A stretch of 7,741 nucleotides of DNA from an uncultured Collinsella sp. (GTDB taxonomy: Bacteria; Actinomycetota; Coriobacteriia; Coriobacteriales; Coriobacteriaceae): NCBI GenBank assembly GCA_902478875.1, contig CABSMZ010000089.1, positions 1 to 7,741 of the forward strand, in the 5' to 3' direction. How positions within the stretch are numbered: the first letter of the stretch is position 1; each line of letters begins with the position of its first letter. A model generated the notes under the pieces. That model worked only from the letters and a program-made list of their open reading frames with translations. It was not told the DNA's origin and made no database searches. The position numbers and the translations under genes were made by a program. Of the stretch, positions 1-6,259 are shown piece after piece.

Positions 1-40
1 CTCTCCGTCGTCGGCAGCGTCAGATGTGTATAAGAGACAG
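1..40 (+). other. Nextera sequencing adapter left on the contig end (artefact)
   Basis: Positions 8-40 match the 33-base Illumina Nextera read-1 adapter exactly. They consist of a 14-base TCGTCGGCAGCGTC part (8-21) followed by the 19-base Tn5 mosaic end AGATGTGTATAAGAGACAG (22-40). Bases 1-7 may be the tail of an index sequence. This is library-preparation sequence, not genome. It creates false coding starts: a GTG at 26 adds the peptide MYKRQ to the first gene, and the reverse strand gains a matching false tail. Genomic sequence begins at 41, so this marks a contig end. Confidence 0.97.
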
Positions 41-961
41 GGCCTGGGCAAGCCCGGCATGGGCTGCACGGCCACTTGCGCCTATATCGAAAACGACACG
101 CTCGCCATCGCCCACGTGGGCGACTCGCGCGCCTACCTGCTCCACGAGGGCACGCTCATCCGCGTGACCCGCGACCACTCCTATGTGGAAGAACTCGTGG
201 ACGCCGGCGAGATCACGGCAGACGAGGCTCGCGTCCACCCCAACCGTTCGGTCATCACCCGCGCACTGGGCTCGGACCCCGCCATGTATGCCGACCACTT
301 CACTCTGCATATCGAGGAAGGCGACCGCCTGATCCTGTGCTCCGACGGCCTCTCGAGCATGATTCCCGATAGCGATATCGAGAACATCGCCACGCAGTCC
401 TCAACCGCGCAAATCTGCGTCGACAACCTAGTGGACGCGGCGCTTGCCGCCGGCGGCCACGACAACGTGACCGTAGTAGTCGTTGACCTGGTTGACGATG
501 GCGTTATGCGCGAGGCGCAACGCGTGCGTCGCCGCAACGTTACTATCGCCGCCATCCTGGCCCTCGTCTTTGTGCTGGCAGCTGGCATCTGGGCCTACAC
601 GGGTGTCACCGGCTCGTACTACCTGGGTACCTACCAGGGCAATGTCGCCGTCTGGCGCGGCCTGCCCGGCAAGCCACTCGGACTCAAGCTCCACTGGCTC
701 GAAAGCGAAACCAGCATCAAGCTGTCCGACCTGCCCGAAGACACGCAAAACCGCCTCAAGGCGGGCATTCCGCAAACAAGTGTCGACGATGCGCAGGACA
801 CGATATCCAAGTACCGCCACCAGATCGACGAGGAGCAGACCCGCCAGGTGATCGACGCGCAAACGATTCGCGACAACACCAATCAGGGATCGACCTCCGA
901 ATCAGATTCCGAGAAAACCGCCGAACAGTCCGCCGAGGCCGAAGCCTCCGATAAGAATTAG
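41..961 (+). CDS. pstP: PP2C-family Ser/Thr protein phosphatase, PstP-like, 5'-truncated
   Basis: This is a metal-dependent phosphatase that removes phosphate from Ser/Thr-phosphorylated proteins, presumably including the PASTA kinase encoded two genes downstream. The visible 306 residues (counted from base 41) keep the PP2C metal-binding motifs: GDSR with Asp28, CSDGLSS with Asp102 and GGHDNVT with Asp141. The spacing agrees closely with mycobacterial PstP (Asp118, Asp191, Asp229 from memory), so about 90 N-terminal residues are missing, including the first metal-binding Asp and the DGMGG motif. After the catalytic domain come a basic stretch (RVRRRN), one membrane helix at about 167-186, an extracytoplasmic segment beginning YYLGTYQGNVAVWRG, and an acidic Ser/Glu/Ala-rich tail. 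The loss of the start is caused by the contig end and adapter, not by a genomic deletion. The stop at 959-961 lies 16 bases before the next start, which indicates one operon. Confidence 0.93.
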   Translation, partial: GLGKPGMGCTATCAYIENDTLAIAHVGDSRAYLLHEGTLIRVTRDHSYVEELVDAGEITADEARVHPNRSVITRALGSDPAMYADHFTLHIEEGDRLILCSDGLSSMIPDSDIENIATQSSTAQICVDNLVDAALAAGGHDNVTVVVVDLVDDGVMREAQRVRRRNVTIAAILALVFVLAAGIWAYTGVTGSYYLGTYQGNVAVWRGLPGKPLGLKLHWLESETSIKLSDLPEDTQNRLKAGIPQTSVDDAQDTISKYRHQIDEEQTRQVIDAQTIRDNTNQGSTSESDSEKTAEQSAEAEASDKN

Positions 962-969
962 AAAGGGAG
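962..969 (+). promoter_or_regulatory. Ribosome binding site of the SEDS-PBP gene
   Basis: AAAGGGAG sits just after the phosphatase stop codon and 8 bases before the ATG at 978. It decides the start: an in-frame GTG at 969 overlaps this Shine-Dalgarno sequence and has no good site of its own, so ATG 978 is preferred. Confidence 0.7.
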
Positions 970-977
970 TGCCGCTT

Positions 978-3848
978 ATGAGTCGCCGCAACACCGAGCT
1001 GCTCTTGCTCATCGCCTCGGCGTTCCCCGTCATCCTGCTGTATGCGATGTACGTCCTCACCGCGGGCGCTGCCATCTCCTTTGAGACGCTCGCCGTACCG
1101 ATCGGCCTCTTTGCCGCCTTTGCCGCGGCCCACATTGCCGTACGCATCTTGGCGCCCGGTGCCGACCCCGCCATCCTGCCCATCGTATTTATACTTTCGG
1201 GCATCGGCATCACGTTCGTGACGCGTCTCGCCCCCGCTCTCGCCATCTCACAGCTCATCATCCTGTTTGTCTCGGTGGCGCTCATGGTGGGAACGCTTGC
1301 ACTAGTCAAAAACCTCGACGTGGTCATGCGCTACAAGTACACCTTTGGCATTATCGGCATCATCCTGCTGATGCTGCCCATCTTTATCGGCACCACGATC
1401 TCGGGCTCCAAGCTGTGGATTCGCATCGCGGGCTTTACCATCCAGCCTGGCGAGTTCGCCAAGGTCTTTATCGTCCTGTTCCTGGCCGGCTACCTAGCCG
1501 AGAACCGCGAGCTGCTCTCCATCTCCAACCGCAAGATCCTGGGCTTTAAGATCCCTCGTCTGCGACTGCTGCTGCCGCTGTTTGCCGTGTGGGGTGTGTG
1601 CCTGCTCGTCGTCGTCTTCGAACGCGACCTGGGTTCGGCCGTGCTGTTCTACACCATCTTCTTGCTGATGCTCTACGTTGCCACGGGGCGCTTTTCGTAT
1701 GTCGTTATCGGCCTTGCGCTCTTAGCCGTTGGAGCCGTGGGCGCCTACAAGTTCCTGTCGCACGTTCAGGTGCGTTTCCAGGTTTGGGTCGATCCGTTTA
1801 AGGACGCCCAGGGCCAGGGCTACCAGATTGTCCAGTCGCTCTTCTCGCTTGCCGACGGCGGTCTGGTCGGCGTTGGCATCGGCAACGGGATGGCCAACAA
1901 CATCCCCGTCGTCGAGTCCGACTTTATCTTCTCGGCCATCGGCGAGGAGATGGGTCTTTTGGGCGGCGGCGCCGTGCTCATCCTGTTTATGCTCTTTGCC
2001 GTGCGTGGCCTCACCACAGCTGCCCGCGCTAAATCCGACCTCGCTGCCTTTAGCGCCACGGGCCTTACGGCCGCCATCAGCTTCCAGGCCTTCTTGATCG
2101 TTGGCGGCGTAACCCGCCTGATTCCGCTGACCGGCGTCACCCTGCCCTTTATGAGCCAGGGCGGCTCCTCGCTGCTGGCGAGCTTTATCATCGTCGCGCT
2201 CCTGCTGCGCGCCGGTGACGAGGCGACCGGACGCGAGGCCGAGCTTACCGGCACCGGCACCATGGCCGCCATCACCGATGATCAGGTCGCATCTGCCGCC
2301 GCCCCGACGGGCACGCGCTTTGCCACCTCGTCTTCCTACGGCAGCGGCAGCCATTCCGTCGGCTCGCGCATGCGTCGTCGCCTGCTCGACACGCCTGAAT
2401 CCGGTGTGCTCGGCCGCGTGGCGCTCGCCAACCGTCTAACCCGTGCAGTGCTCGCCTTTACGGCGCTGTTCGCCATCCTTATCGGCAACCTCACCTATGT
2501 CCAGGTCATTAAGGCCAAGGACTATCAGGACATGCCGACCAACAACCACACCATCGCCCGCTCCAAGTACATCCAGCGCGGCTCCATCATCACGTCCGAC
2601 GGCGTGACGCTGGCCGAGTCGCTGCAGCAGGAGGACGGCACCTACGTACGCTCCTACCCCAACGGTAACCTGGCAGCGCACGTGGTTGGCTATGTGAGCC
2701 AGCAGTATGGCACCACCGCCATCGAGAGCGTCATGAACGACACGCTCACCGGCTCTAAGGATTACTCCAGCTGGAACAACGCCATCGCGTCGCTCGCGGG
2801 CCAGACCCAGCCGGGCAACACCGCCAAGCTCACCATCGACTCGCGTATCCAGACGGCGGCCGAGCAGGCACTCAAGGGCTTTAAGGGCGCTGTAGTGGTC
2901 ATCGACCCGCGTACCGGCGCGGTGCTCGCATGTGCCAGCTCGCCCACCTACGACAACACCAACATCGATGCCCTGCTGCAGACGGGCGGCGGCGAGGACG
3001 GCTCCATGTACAATCGCGCCATGGACGCGCTGTACACGCCGGGCTCAACGTTTAAGGTCGTTACGCTTTCCGCGGCACTCGAGACCGGTACCGCCAGCCT
3101 GACCAGCACCTACCAGGCGCCCGGCTCCATGGATATCGGCAACGCACCGGTCACCAACTATGCCAACGAGAGCTACGGCACCATCAGCCTGCAGCAGGCC
3201 TTTGCCGTGTCCTCCAACGTCGTCTTTGGCCAGGTGGCAAACGAAGTTGGCGCAAACACGCTCGTACAGTTTGCCAACGCCTTTGGCTACGGCCAAAAGC
3301 TCGGCCAGGACCTGACCTCCGCGGCCTCCATCATGGCCGACCCGTCGCTCATGACCGAATGGGAGACCGCCTGGGCCGGCGCCGGCCAGCCTGTCGGCAT
3401 GGACCATACGCCCGGCCCGCAGACCACCGTCATGCAAAACGCCGTGATTGCCGCCGCCATCGCTAACAGCGGCGTGGTCATGGACCCGTACTTTGTAGCC
3501 CAGGTACTCGCCCCGGACGGAACCGTGGTCAAGACCACGCAGTCCCGCTCGCTTGGTCAGGCCGTCAGCTCCGCCACGGCCGACCAGGTCAAGCAGGCCA
3601 TGCTTGCCGTCGTCCAGTCCGGCACCGGCACCGATGCCCAAATCCCCGGCGTCAAGGTCGCCGGCAAGACCGGCTCGGCCGAGACTGGCGGCACCAACGT
3701 CAACTCGATGTTCGTTGGCTTTGCACCTTACGATTCACCCACGGTCGCCATCTCGGTGGCCTTGGAGGATTTCGACAAGCATGACGTCAAGGCCGCCAAG
3801 ATCGCCGGTATCGTCCTGACTGCGGCGCTTGCCGCACAGGGAGCGTGA
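978..3848 (+). CDS. rodA-pbpA: Fused SEDS glycosyltransferase (RodA/FtsW type) and class B penicillin-binding protein
   Basis: This single 956-residue membrane protein should polymerise lipid II into glycan strands and cross-link them. Residues about 1-412 form a SEDS module with 12 predicted helices. The loop motif VVESDFIFSAIGEE carries Asp315, equivalent to the catalytic Asp of RodA/FtsW. Residues about 413-480 are a Ser/Ala/Thr-rich linker without a helix, ending in a basic patch (RMRRR). A single helix at about 485-510 then starts the PBP half. RGSII near 535 begins a short pedestal, and the transpeptidase has all three motifs: STFK (Ser690 nucleophile, Lys693), SSN (745-747) and KTGS (Lys897). 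An even helix number puts the SEDS C-terminus in the cytoplasm, where a bPBP N-terminus belongs, so the topology fits a working fusion. No frameshift or stop lies in the linker. Mycobacteria encode the two halves as adjacent genes, rodA and pbpA. The PBP half has no PASTA domain. Confidence 0.95.
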   Translation: MSRRNTELLLLIASAFPVILLYAMYVLTAGAAISFETLAVPIGLFAAFAAAHIAVRILAPGADPAILPIVFILSGIGITFVTRLAPALAISQLIILFVSVALMVGTLALVKNLDVVMRYKYTFGIIGIILLMLPIFIGTTISGSKLWIRIAGFTIQPGEFAKVFIVLFLAGYLAENRELLSISNRKILGFKIPRLRLLLPLFAVWGVCLLVVVFERDLGSAVLFYTIFLLMLYVATGRFSYVVIGLALLAVGAVGAYKFLSHVQVRFQVWVDPFKDAQGQGYQIVQSLFSLADGGLVGVGIGNGMANNIPVVESDFIFSAIGEEMGLLGGGAVLILFMLFAVRGLTTAARAKSDLAAFSATGLTAAISFQAFLIVGGVTRLIPLTGVTLPFMSQGGSSLLASFIIVALLLRAGDEATGREAELTGTGTMAAITDDQVASAAAPTGTRFATSSSYGSGSHSVGSRMRRRLLDTPESGVLGRVALANRLTRAVLAFTALFAILIGNLTYVQVIKAKDYQDMPTNNHTIARSKYIQRGSIITSDGVTLAESLQQEDGTYVRSYPNGNLAAHVVGYVSQQYGTTAIESVMNDTLTGSKDYSSWNNAIASLAGQTQPGNTAKLTIDSRIQTAAEQALKGFKGAVVVIDPRTGAVLACASSPTYDNTNIDALLQTGGGEDGSMYNRAMDALYTPGSTFKVVTLSAALETGTASLTSTYQAPGSMDIGNAPVTNYANESYGTISLQQAFAVSSNVVFGQVANEVGANTLVQFANAFGYGQKLGQDLTSAASIMADPSLMTEWETAWAGAGQPVGMDHTPGPQTTVMQNAVIAAAIANSGVVMDPYFVAQVLAPDGTVVKTTQSRSLGQAVSSATADQVKQAMLAVVQSGTGTDAQIPGVKVAGKTGSAETGGTNVNSMFVGFAPYDSPTVAISVALEDFDKHDVKAAKIAGIVLTAALAAQGA

Positions 3849-3980
3849 TGCCCATGATCGAATCGGACACCCGAGGCGCGCCGCGGCCTAAGAGTTAGCG
3901 GCAACGCGCCACACGGCCCCAGCGGCCACATCGTAGGTACTACACACATCGTTGAGCGAATAGTTATGTTAGGAGCAGGA
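3849..3980 (+). other. 132-base spacer between the synthase and kinase genes, with a possible RNA hairpin
   Basis: This gap is much longer than the 16 bases between the first two genes. An imperfect GC-rich inverted repeat lies at 3875-3910: GGCGCG and CCGC on the left pair with GCGG and CGCGCC on the right, across a 3-base bulge and a loop of about 13 bases. No T-run follows, so it is not an ordinary terminator; it could be a processing or attenuation element. I found no convincing -35/-10 pair before the kinase, although TTGAGC at 3952-3957 resembles a -35 box. Whether the kinase has its own promoter is therefore open. Confidence 0.4.
3971..3975 (+). promoter_or_regulatory. Ribosome binding site of the kinase gene
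   Basis: AGGAG lies 5 bases before ATG 3981. An in-frame ATG at 3966 would place this site inside the coding region and has no purine-rich stretch upstream, so 3981 is the likelier start. The resulting N-terminus (MEQRVLGGRYLL) fits the short leader typical of PknB-like kinases. Confidence 0.65.
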
Positions 3981-5942
3981 ATGGAACAGAGGGTCCTCGG
4001 GGGAAGATACCTCCTCAAGGATAAGGTGGGAACAGGCGGCATGGCGACCGTCTACCGTGCACAGGACCAGGTCCTCGACCGCACGGTAGCCGTCAAGATT
4101 ATGCTGCCGCAGTATGCTGGCGACGCAACCTTCGCCGCACGCTTTAAGCAGGAGGCCCAGGCAGCAGCCGGTCTCTCCTCACCCTATATCGTGGGCGTCT
4201 ACGATTGGGGCAAGGACGGCGACACCTATTACATCGTCATGGAGTACCTGCGCGGCACCGACCTTAAGAGCGGCATCAAGAGCCACGGCGCCCTCGACCC
4301 CAAGAAGGTCGCCCAGATCGGCTCGCAGATCAGCTCCGCGCTTTCGGTCGCCCACAAGCACGAGATCATCCACCGCGACATTAAGCCGCAGAACATCATG
4401 GTGCTGCCCGACGGCAACATCAAGGTGATGGACTTTGGCATCGCGCGCGCCAAGAACAGCCACCTCACGCAAGACAACAACGTGCTGGGAACCGCCCACT
4501 ACGTCAGCCCCGAGCAGACCCGTGGTCAGGACCTCGGCCCCACCTCGGATATCTACTCGCTGGGCGTCGTGATGTACGAGTGCGCCACCGGCCGCGTCCC
4601 CTTTGACGGTGACGACGCTATCTCGGTCGCACTCAAGCAGGTCAACGAGCTGCCTATTCCGCCGAGCCAGATCAACTCCGGTGTCGACGCCGACCTTGAG
4701 CGCATCATCCTCAAGTGCATGGAGAAAGACCCGGCAAACCGCTTCCAGACCGCCGACGAGCTTCGTCAGGTGCTCAATAGCTACCTGTCGGGCCGTGCCG
4801 TCAACGTCTCGGAGCCCACGCGCATCATCGGTGCCCCCGGTGAGCTGGGCGCCACCAAGACTCGCGAGCTTTCCGATCAAACGCGCGCCATGGTGCGTCC
4901 CGTCTCGGGCGTGAGCGGCCAGAATACCGCCCGTAGCTCGGTTTCGGGCTCCACCGGCTCCTACGAGGTCGAAAAGCCCAAATCCAACAAGAACAAGATC
5001 ATCGCCGCCGTGGTGGCAGCCGTTGCCGTCATCGGCATCGTGGTGGCCTTTGCCACAGGACTCTTTGGCGGCGAGCAGGTCACCGTGCCCGATGTGCTGG
5101 GCAAGGACCAGCAGACTGCCGTCGAGCTGATCAAGGAAGCCGGCCTCGAGGTCGGCACCATCGACCAAAGCTACAACGACGATGTCGACGAGGGCAAGGT
5201 CGCCGAGCAGACGCCCAACGGCAACACCAAGAAGGCCAAGGGCACCAAGGTGAACCTGGTAATCTCCAAGGGCCCCAAGCCCTCCGAGAAGGTTGAGGTT
5301 CCCAAGCTTGTCGGCCTGACCAAGGACCAGGCAGAAGCCGCGCTGGCAAGCGTCGGCCTGAAGGGCAACGCCTCCGAGGAGGCCAACGAGGCCGATGAGG
5401 GCCAGGTCTTTGAGCAGGGCACCGAAGCCGGTAAGGAAGTCGCGAAGGGCACGACCATCTCGTACAAGGTCTCGAGCGGCCCAGATACCACGTCCGTCCC
5501 CGACCTGACCGACATGACCGAGGCCCAAGCACGCAACGCCCTCGATATGGCAGGCTTTGGCGTCGACGTGAGCTACCAGGAGAACGACTCGGTTACCGAG
5601 GGCACCGTGATCAGCTGGAACCCCAGCGGCAAGCAGAAGCCCGGCGCCACGATTACCGTCGTCATTGCCAAGAAGTCCGGCAAGGCCACCGTCCCGGGCA
5701 ACCTGTACGGCAAGAGCATTTCCGCCGCCGTTACCGCGCTCAACAACGCCGGTTTCTATAACATCGGCTTCTGTGACCAGAACGGCAATCCCGTGAGCGG
5801 TAACGAGGATGCCACCGTTACGGGCGTCTCCCCCACCGGCAAGCAGTCCACCGACAGCACGATCACGCTAACAGTCGCACTTTCTGGCTCGGGTTCGGGC
5901 TCTGGCTCGGGCACGAGCGACGATTCCGGTACGACCAACTAG
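3981..5942 (+). CDS. pknB: PASTA-domain Ser/Thr protein kinase, PknB/Stk type
   Basis: This 653-residue transmembrane kinase binds peptidoglycan fragments or lipid II outside the cell and phosphorylates cell-wall and division proteins inside. The kinase domain spans about residues 10-275. It has a glycine loop GTGGMA (17-22), catalytic Lys39 in VAVK, helix-C Glu58, HRDIKPQN with Asp133, DFG at 151-153 and SPEQ closing the activation loop. All are intact, so it should be active. A juxtamembrane stretch rich in Thr, Ser and Arg follows (to about 335), then a membrane helix at about 338-360. Four PASTA repeats start near residues 367, 438, 504 and 569. The protein ends in a Ser-Gly repeat and an Asp/Ser/Thr tail. 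Domain order, and motif positions within about five residues of mycobacterial PknB, make the family clear. It follows the phosphatase and synthase on the same strand. No separate PknA-like kinase is present in the window. Confidence 0.96.
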   Translation: MEQRVLGGRYLLKDKVGTGGMATVYRAQDQVLDRTVAVKIMLPQYAGDATFAARFKQEAQAAAGLSSPYIVGVYDWGKDGDTYYIVMEYLRGTDLKSGIKSHGALDPKKVAQIGSQISSALSVAHKHEIIHRDIKPQNIMVLPDGNIKVMDFGIARAKNSHLTQDNNVLGTAHYVSPEQTRGQDLGPTSDIYSLGVVMYECATGRVPFDGDDAISVALKQVNELPIPPSQINSGVDADLERIILKCMEKDPANRFQTADELRQVLNSYLSGRAVNVSEPTRIIGAPGELGATKTRELSDQTRAMVRPVSGVSGQNTARSSVSGSTGSYEVEKPKSNKNKIIAAVVAAVAVIGIVVAFATGLFGGEQVTVPDVLGKDQQTAVELIKEAGLEVGTIDQSYNDDVDEGKVAEQTPNGNTKKAKGTKVNLVISKGPKPSEKVEVPKLVGLTKDQAEAALASVGLKGNASEEANEADEGQVFEQGTEAGKEVAKGTTISYKVSSGPDTTSVPDLTDMTEAQARNALDMAGFGVDVSYQENDSVTEGTVISWNPSGKQKPGATITVVIAKKSGKATVPGNLYGKSISAAVTALNNAGFYNIGFCDQNGNPVSGNEDATVTGVSPTGKQSTDSTITLTVALSGSGSGSGSGTSDDSGTTN

Positions 5943-5994
5943 TCGCCACCCCACCGCTCATCACGGCTTTCGCCGCAAACATATTCGCTCACAG

Positions 5995-6032
5995 GCGCCC
6001 GCTTGCTTCCCCAGCAAGCGGGCGCTTTCTTT
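5995..6032 (+). terminator. Rho-independent terminator of the cell-wall operon
   Basis: A perfect 12-bp stem, GCGCCCGCTTGC (5995-6006) with GCAAGCGGGCGC (6014-6025), encloses a 7-base loop and is followed by TTTCTTT (6026-6032). It lies 52 bases after the kinase stop and should end plus-strand transcription before the oppositely oriented tRNA region. Confidence 0.93.
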
Positions 6033-6066
6033 ATCTGAAGCAGCGAATACTACGGCATGCCTTAAA

Positions 6067-6101
6067 CCAAAAGAGCCCGGCACCGTAACGGTACCGGGCT
6101 C
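6067..6101 (-). terminator. Rho-independent terminator downstream of the tRNA end, copy 1
   Basis: Read on the minus strand, GAGCCCGGTACCG and CGGTGCCGGGCTC form a 13-bp stem with one G-U pair and a 3-base loop (6073-6101), followed by TTTTGG. There is no T-run on the plus side, so it works for leftward transcription. It begins 10 bases after the encoded CCA of the tRNA fragment, the usual place for a tRNA gene terminator. Confidence 0.82.
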
Positions 6102-6111
6102 GATATTCCTC

Positions 6112-6134
6112 TGGTGCCCCCGGGCGGATTCGAA
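6112..6134 (-). pseudogene. tRNA 3'-end fragment, copy 1 (broken)
   Basis: On the minus strand this reads as the last 23 positions of a tRNA: T-loop TTCGAAT, T-stem strand CCGCC, acceptor strand CGGGGGC, discriminator A and CCA. The acceptor implies a tRNA starting GCCCCCG, as some actinobacterial tRNA-Arg genes do; that identity is a guess. The T-stem partner should be GGCGG, but the sequence before the T-loop is GAGTT, so the stem cannot form. No GCCCCCG start or D-arm pattern is found beyond it, even after mentally removing the insertion sequence. It is a displaced or truncated 3' end, not a working tRNA. Confidence 0.75.
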
Positions 6135-6139
6135 AACTC
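6132..6139. repeat. Left target site duplication of the insertion sequence
   Basis: GAAAACTC stands directly outside the left inverted repeat and recurs at 7612-7619 outside the right one. The preceding C also matches (6131 and 7611), so the duplication is 8 or 9 bp, both usual for IS256-family elements. It overlaps the last three bases of the tRNA fragment's T-loop. Confidence 0.75.
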
Positions 6140-6165
6140 GATCGCGTCGGAAATGTTGGTGTAAG
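6140..6165. repeat. Left terminal inverted repeat (IRL)
   Basis: Aligned without gaps to the reverse complement of 7586-7611, 20 of 26 bases match. The inner 11 bases GTTGGTGTAAG are identical. The outer half is less well conserved. Confidence 0.82.
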
Positions 6166-6198
6166 CGCGCCGACGGCTGACCGCCAAACGCAAGCGGC

Positions 6199-6253
6199 CC
6201 CTGTCCTAGAATCTGGAATTGCTACATAACACAGGTTCTGGGAAAGGACAGGG
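6199..6253 (+). promoter_or_regulatory. Fold-back hairpin over the transposase ribosome binding site
   Basis: CCCTGTCCT (6199-6207) is perfectly complementary to AGGACAGGG (6245-6253). Inside, AGAATC can pair with GGTTCT across a 5-base bulge. The right arm covers most of the AAAGGA Shine-Dalgarno sequence (6243-6248) before the ATG at 6260. In a transcript entering from outside the element this fold could hide the site and limit transposase synthesis, as is known for other insertion sequences such as IS10 and IS50. The role here is inferred. Confidence 0.5.
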
Positions 6254-6259
6254 ACCGCT

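Larger units (their letters stand above)
6061..6134. repeat. Direct repeat copy 1: minus-strand terminator plus tRNA 3' end
   Basis: These 74 bases recur at 7668-7741. The last 64 bases (6071-6134 and 7678-7741) are identical and the first ten differ at two positions. The repeat covers the terminator hairpin and the final 23 bases of a tRNA gene. The offset is 1607 bases, and 127 once the insertion sequence and its target duplication are removed. Confidence 0.95.

Noticed and set aside
26..961. Phosphatase reading frame starting at GTG 26
   Set aside because: The start and first five codons lie in the Nextera adapter; the genuine frame is simply open from base 41.
969..977. GTG at 969 as start of the SEDS-PBP gene
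   Set aside because: It overlaps the Shine-Dalgarno sequence that serves ATG 978, and has no good ribosome binding site of its own.
3848..3898. 16-codon ORF overlapping the synthase stop codon
   Set aside because: It is too short, has no recognisable motif and no independent ribosome binding site; kept only as a possible regulatory observation.
3966..3980. ATG at 3966 as start of the kinase gene
   Set aside because: The AGGAG at 3971-3975 is placed correctly for ATG 3981 and would be inside the gene if 3966 were used.
4179..5528. 449-codon open frame on the minus strand within the kinase gene
   Set aside because: It is antisense to a well-supported kinase with all motifs and has a low-complexity Gly/Leu/Val/Asp composition typical of a GC-rich shadow frame.
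6073..6101. Minus-strand terminator hairpin as a bidirectional terminator
   Set aside because: On the plus strand it is followed by GATATTCC, not a T-run; the plus-strand job is done by the hairpin at 5995-6032.
6207..6212. TAGAAT as a -10 box for the transposase
   Set aside because: No -35-like hexamer lies at a suitable distance, so a promoter cannot be supported.
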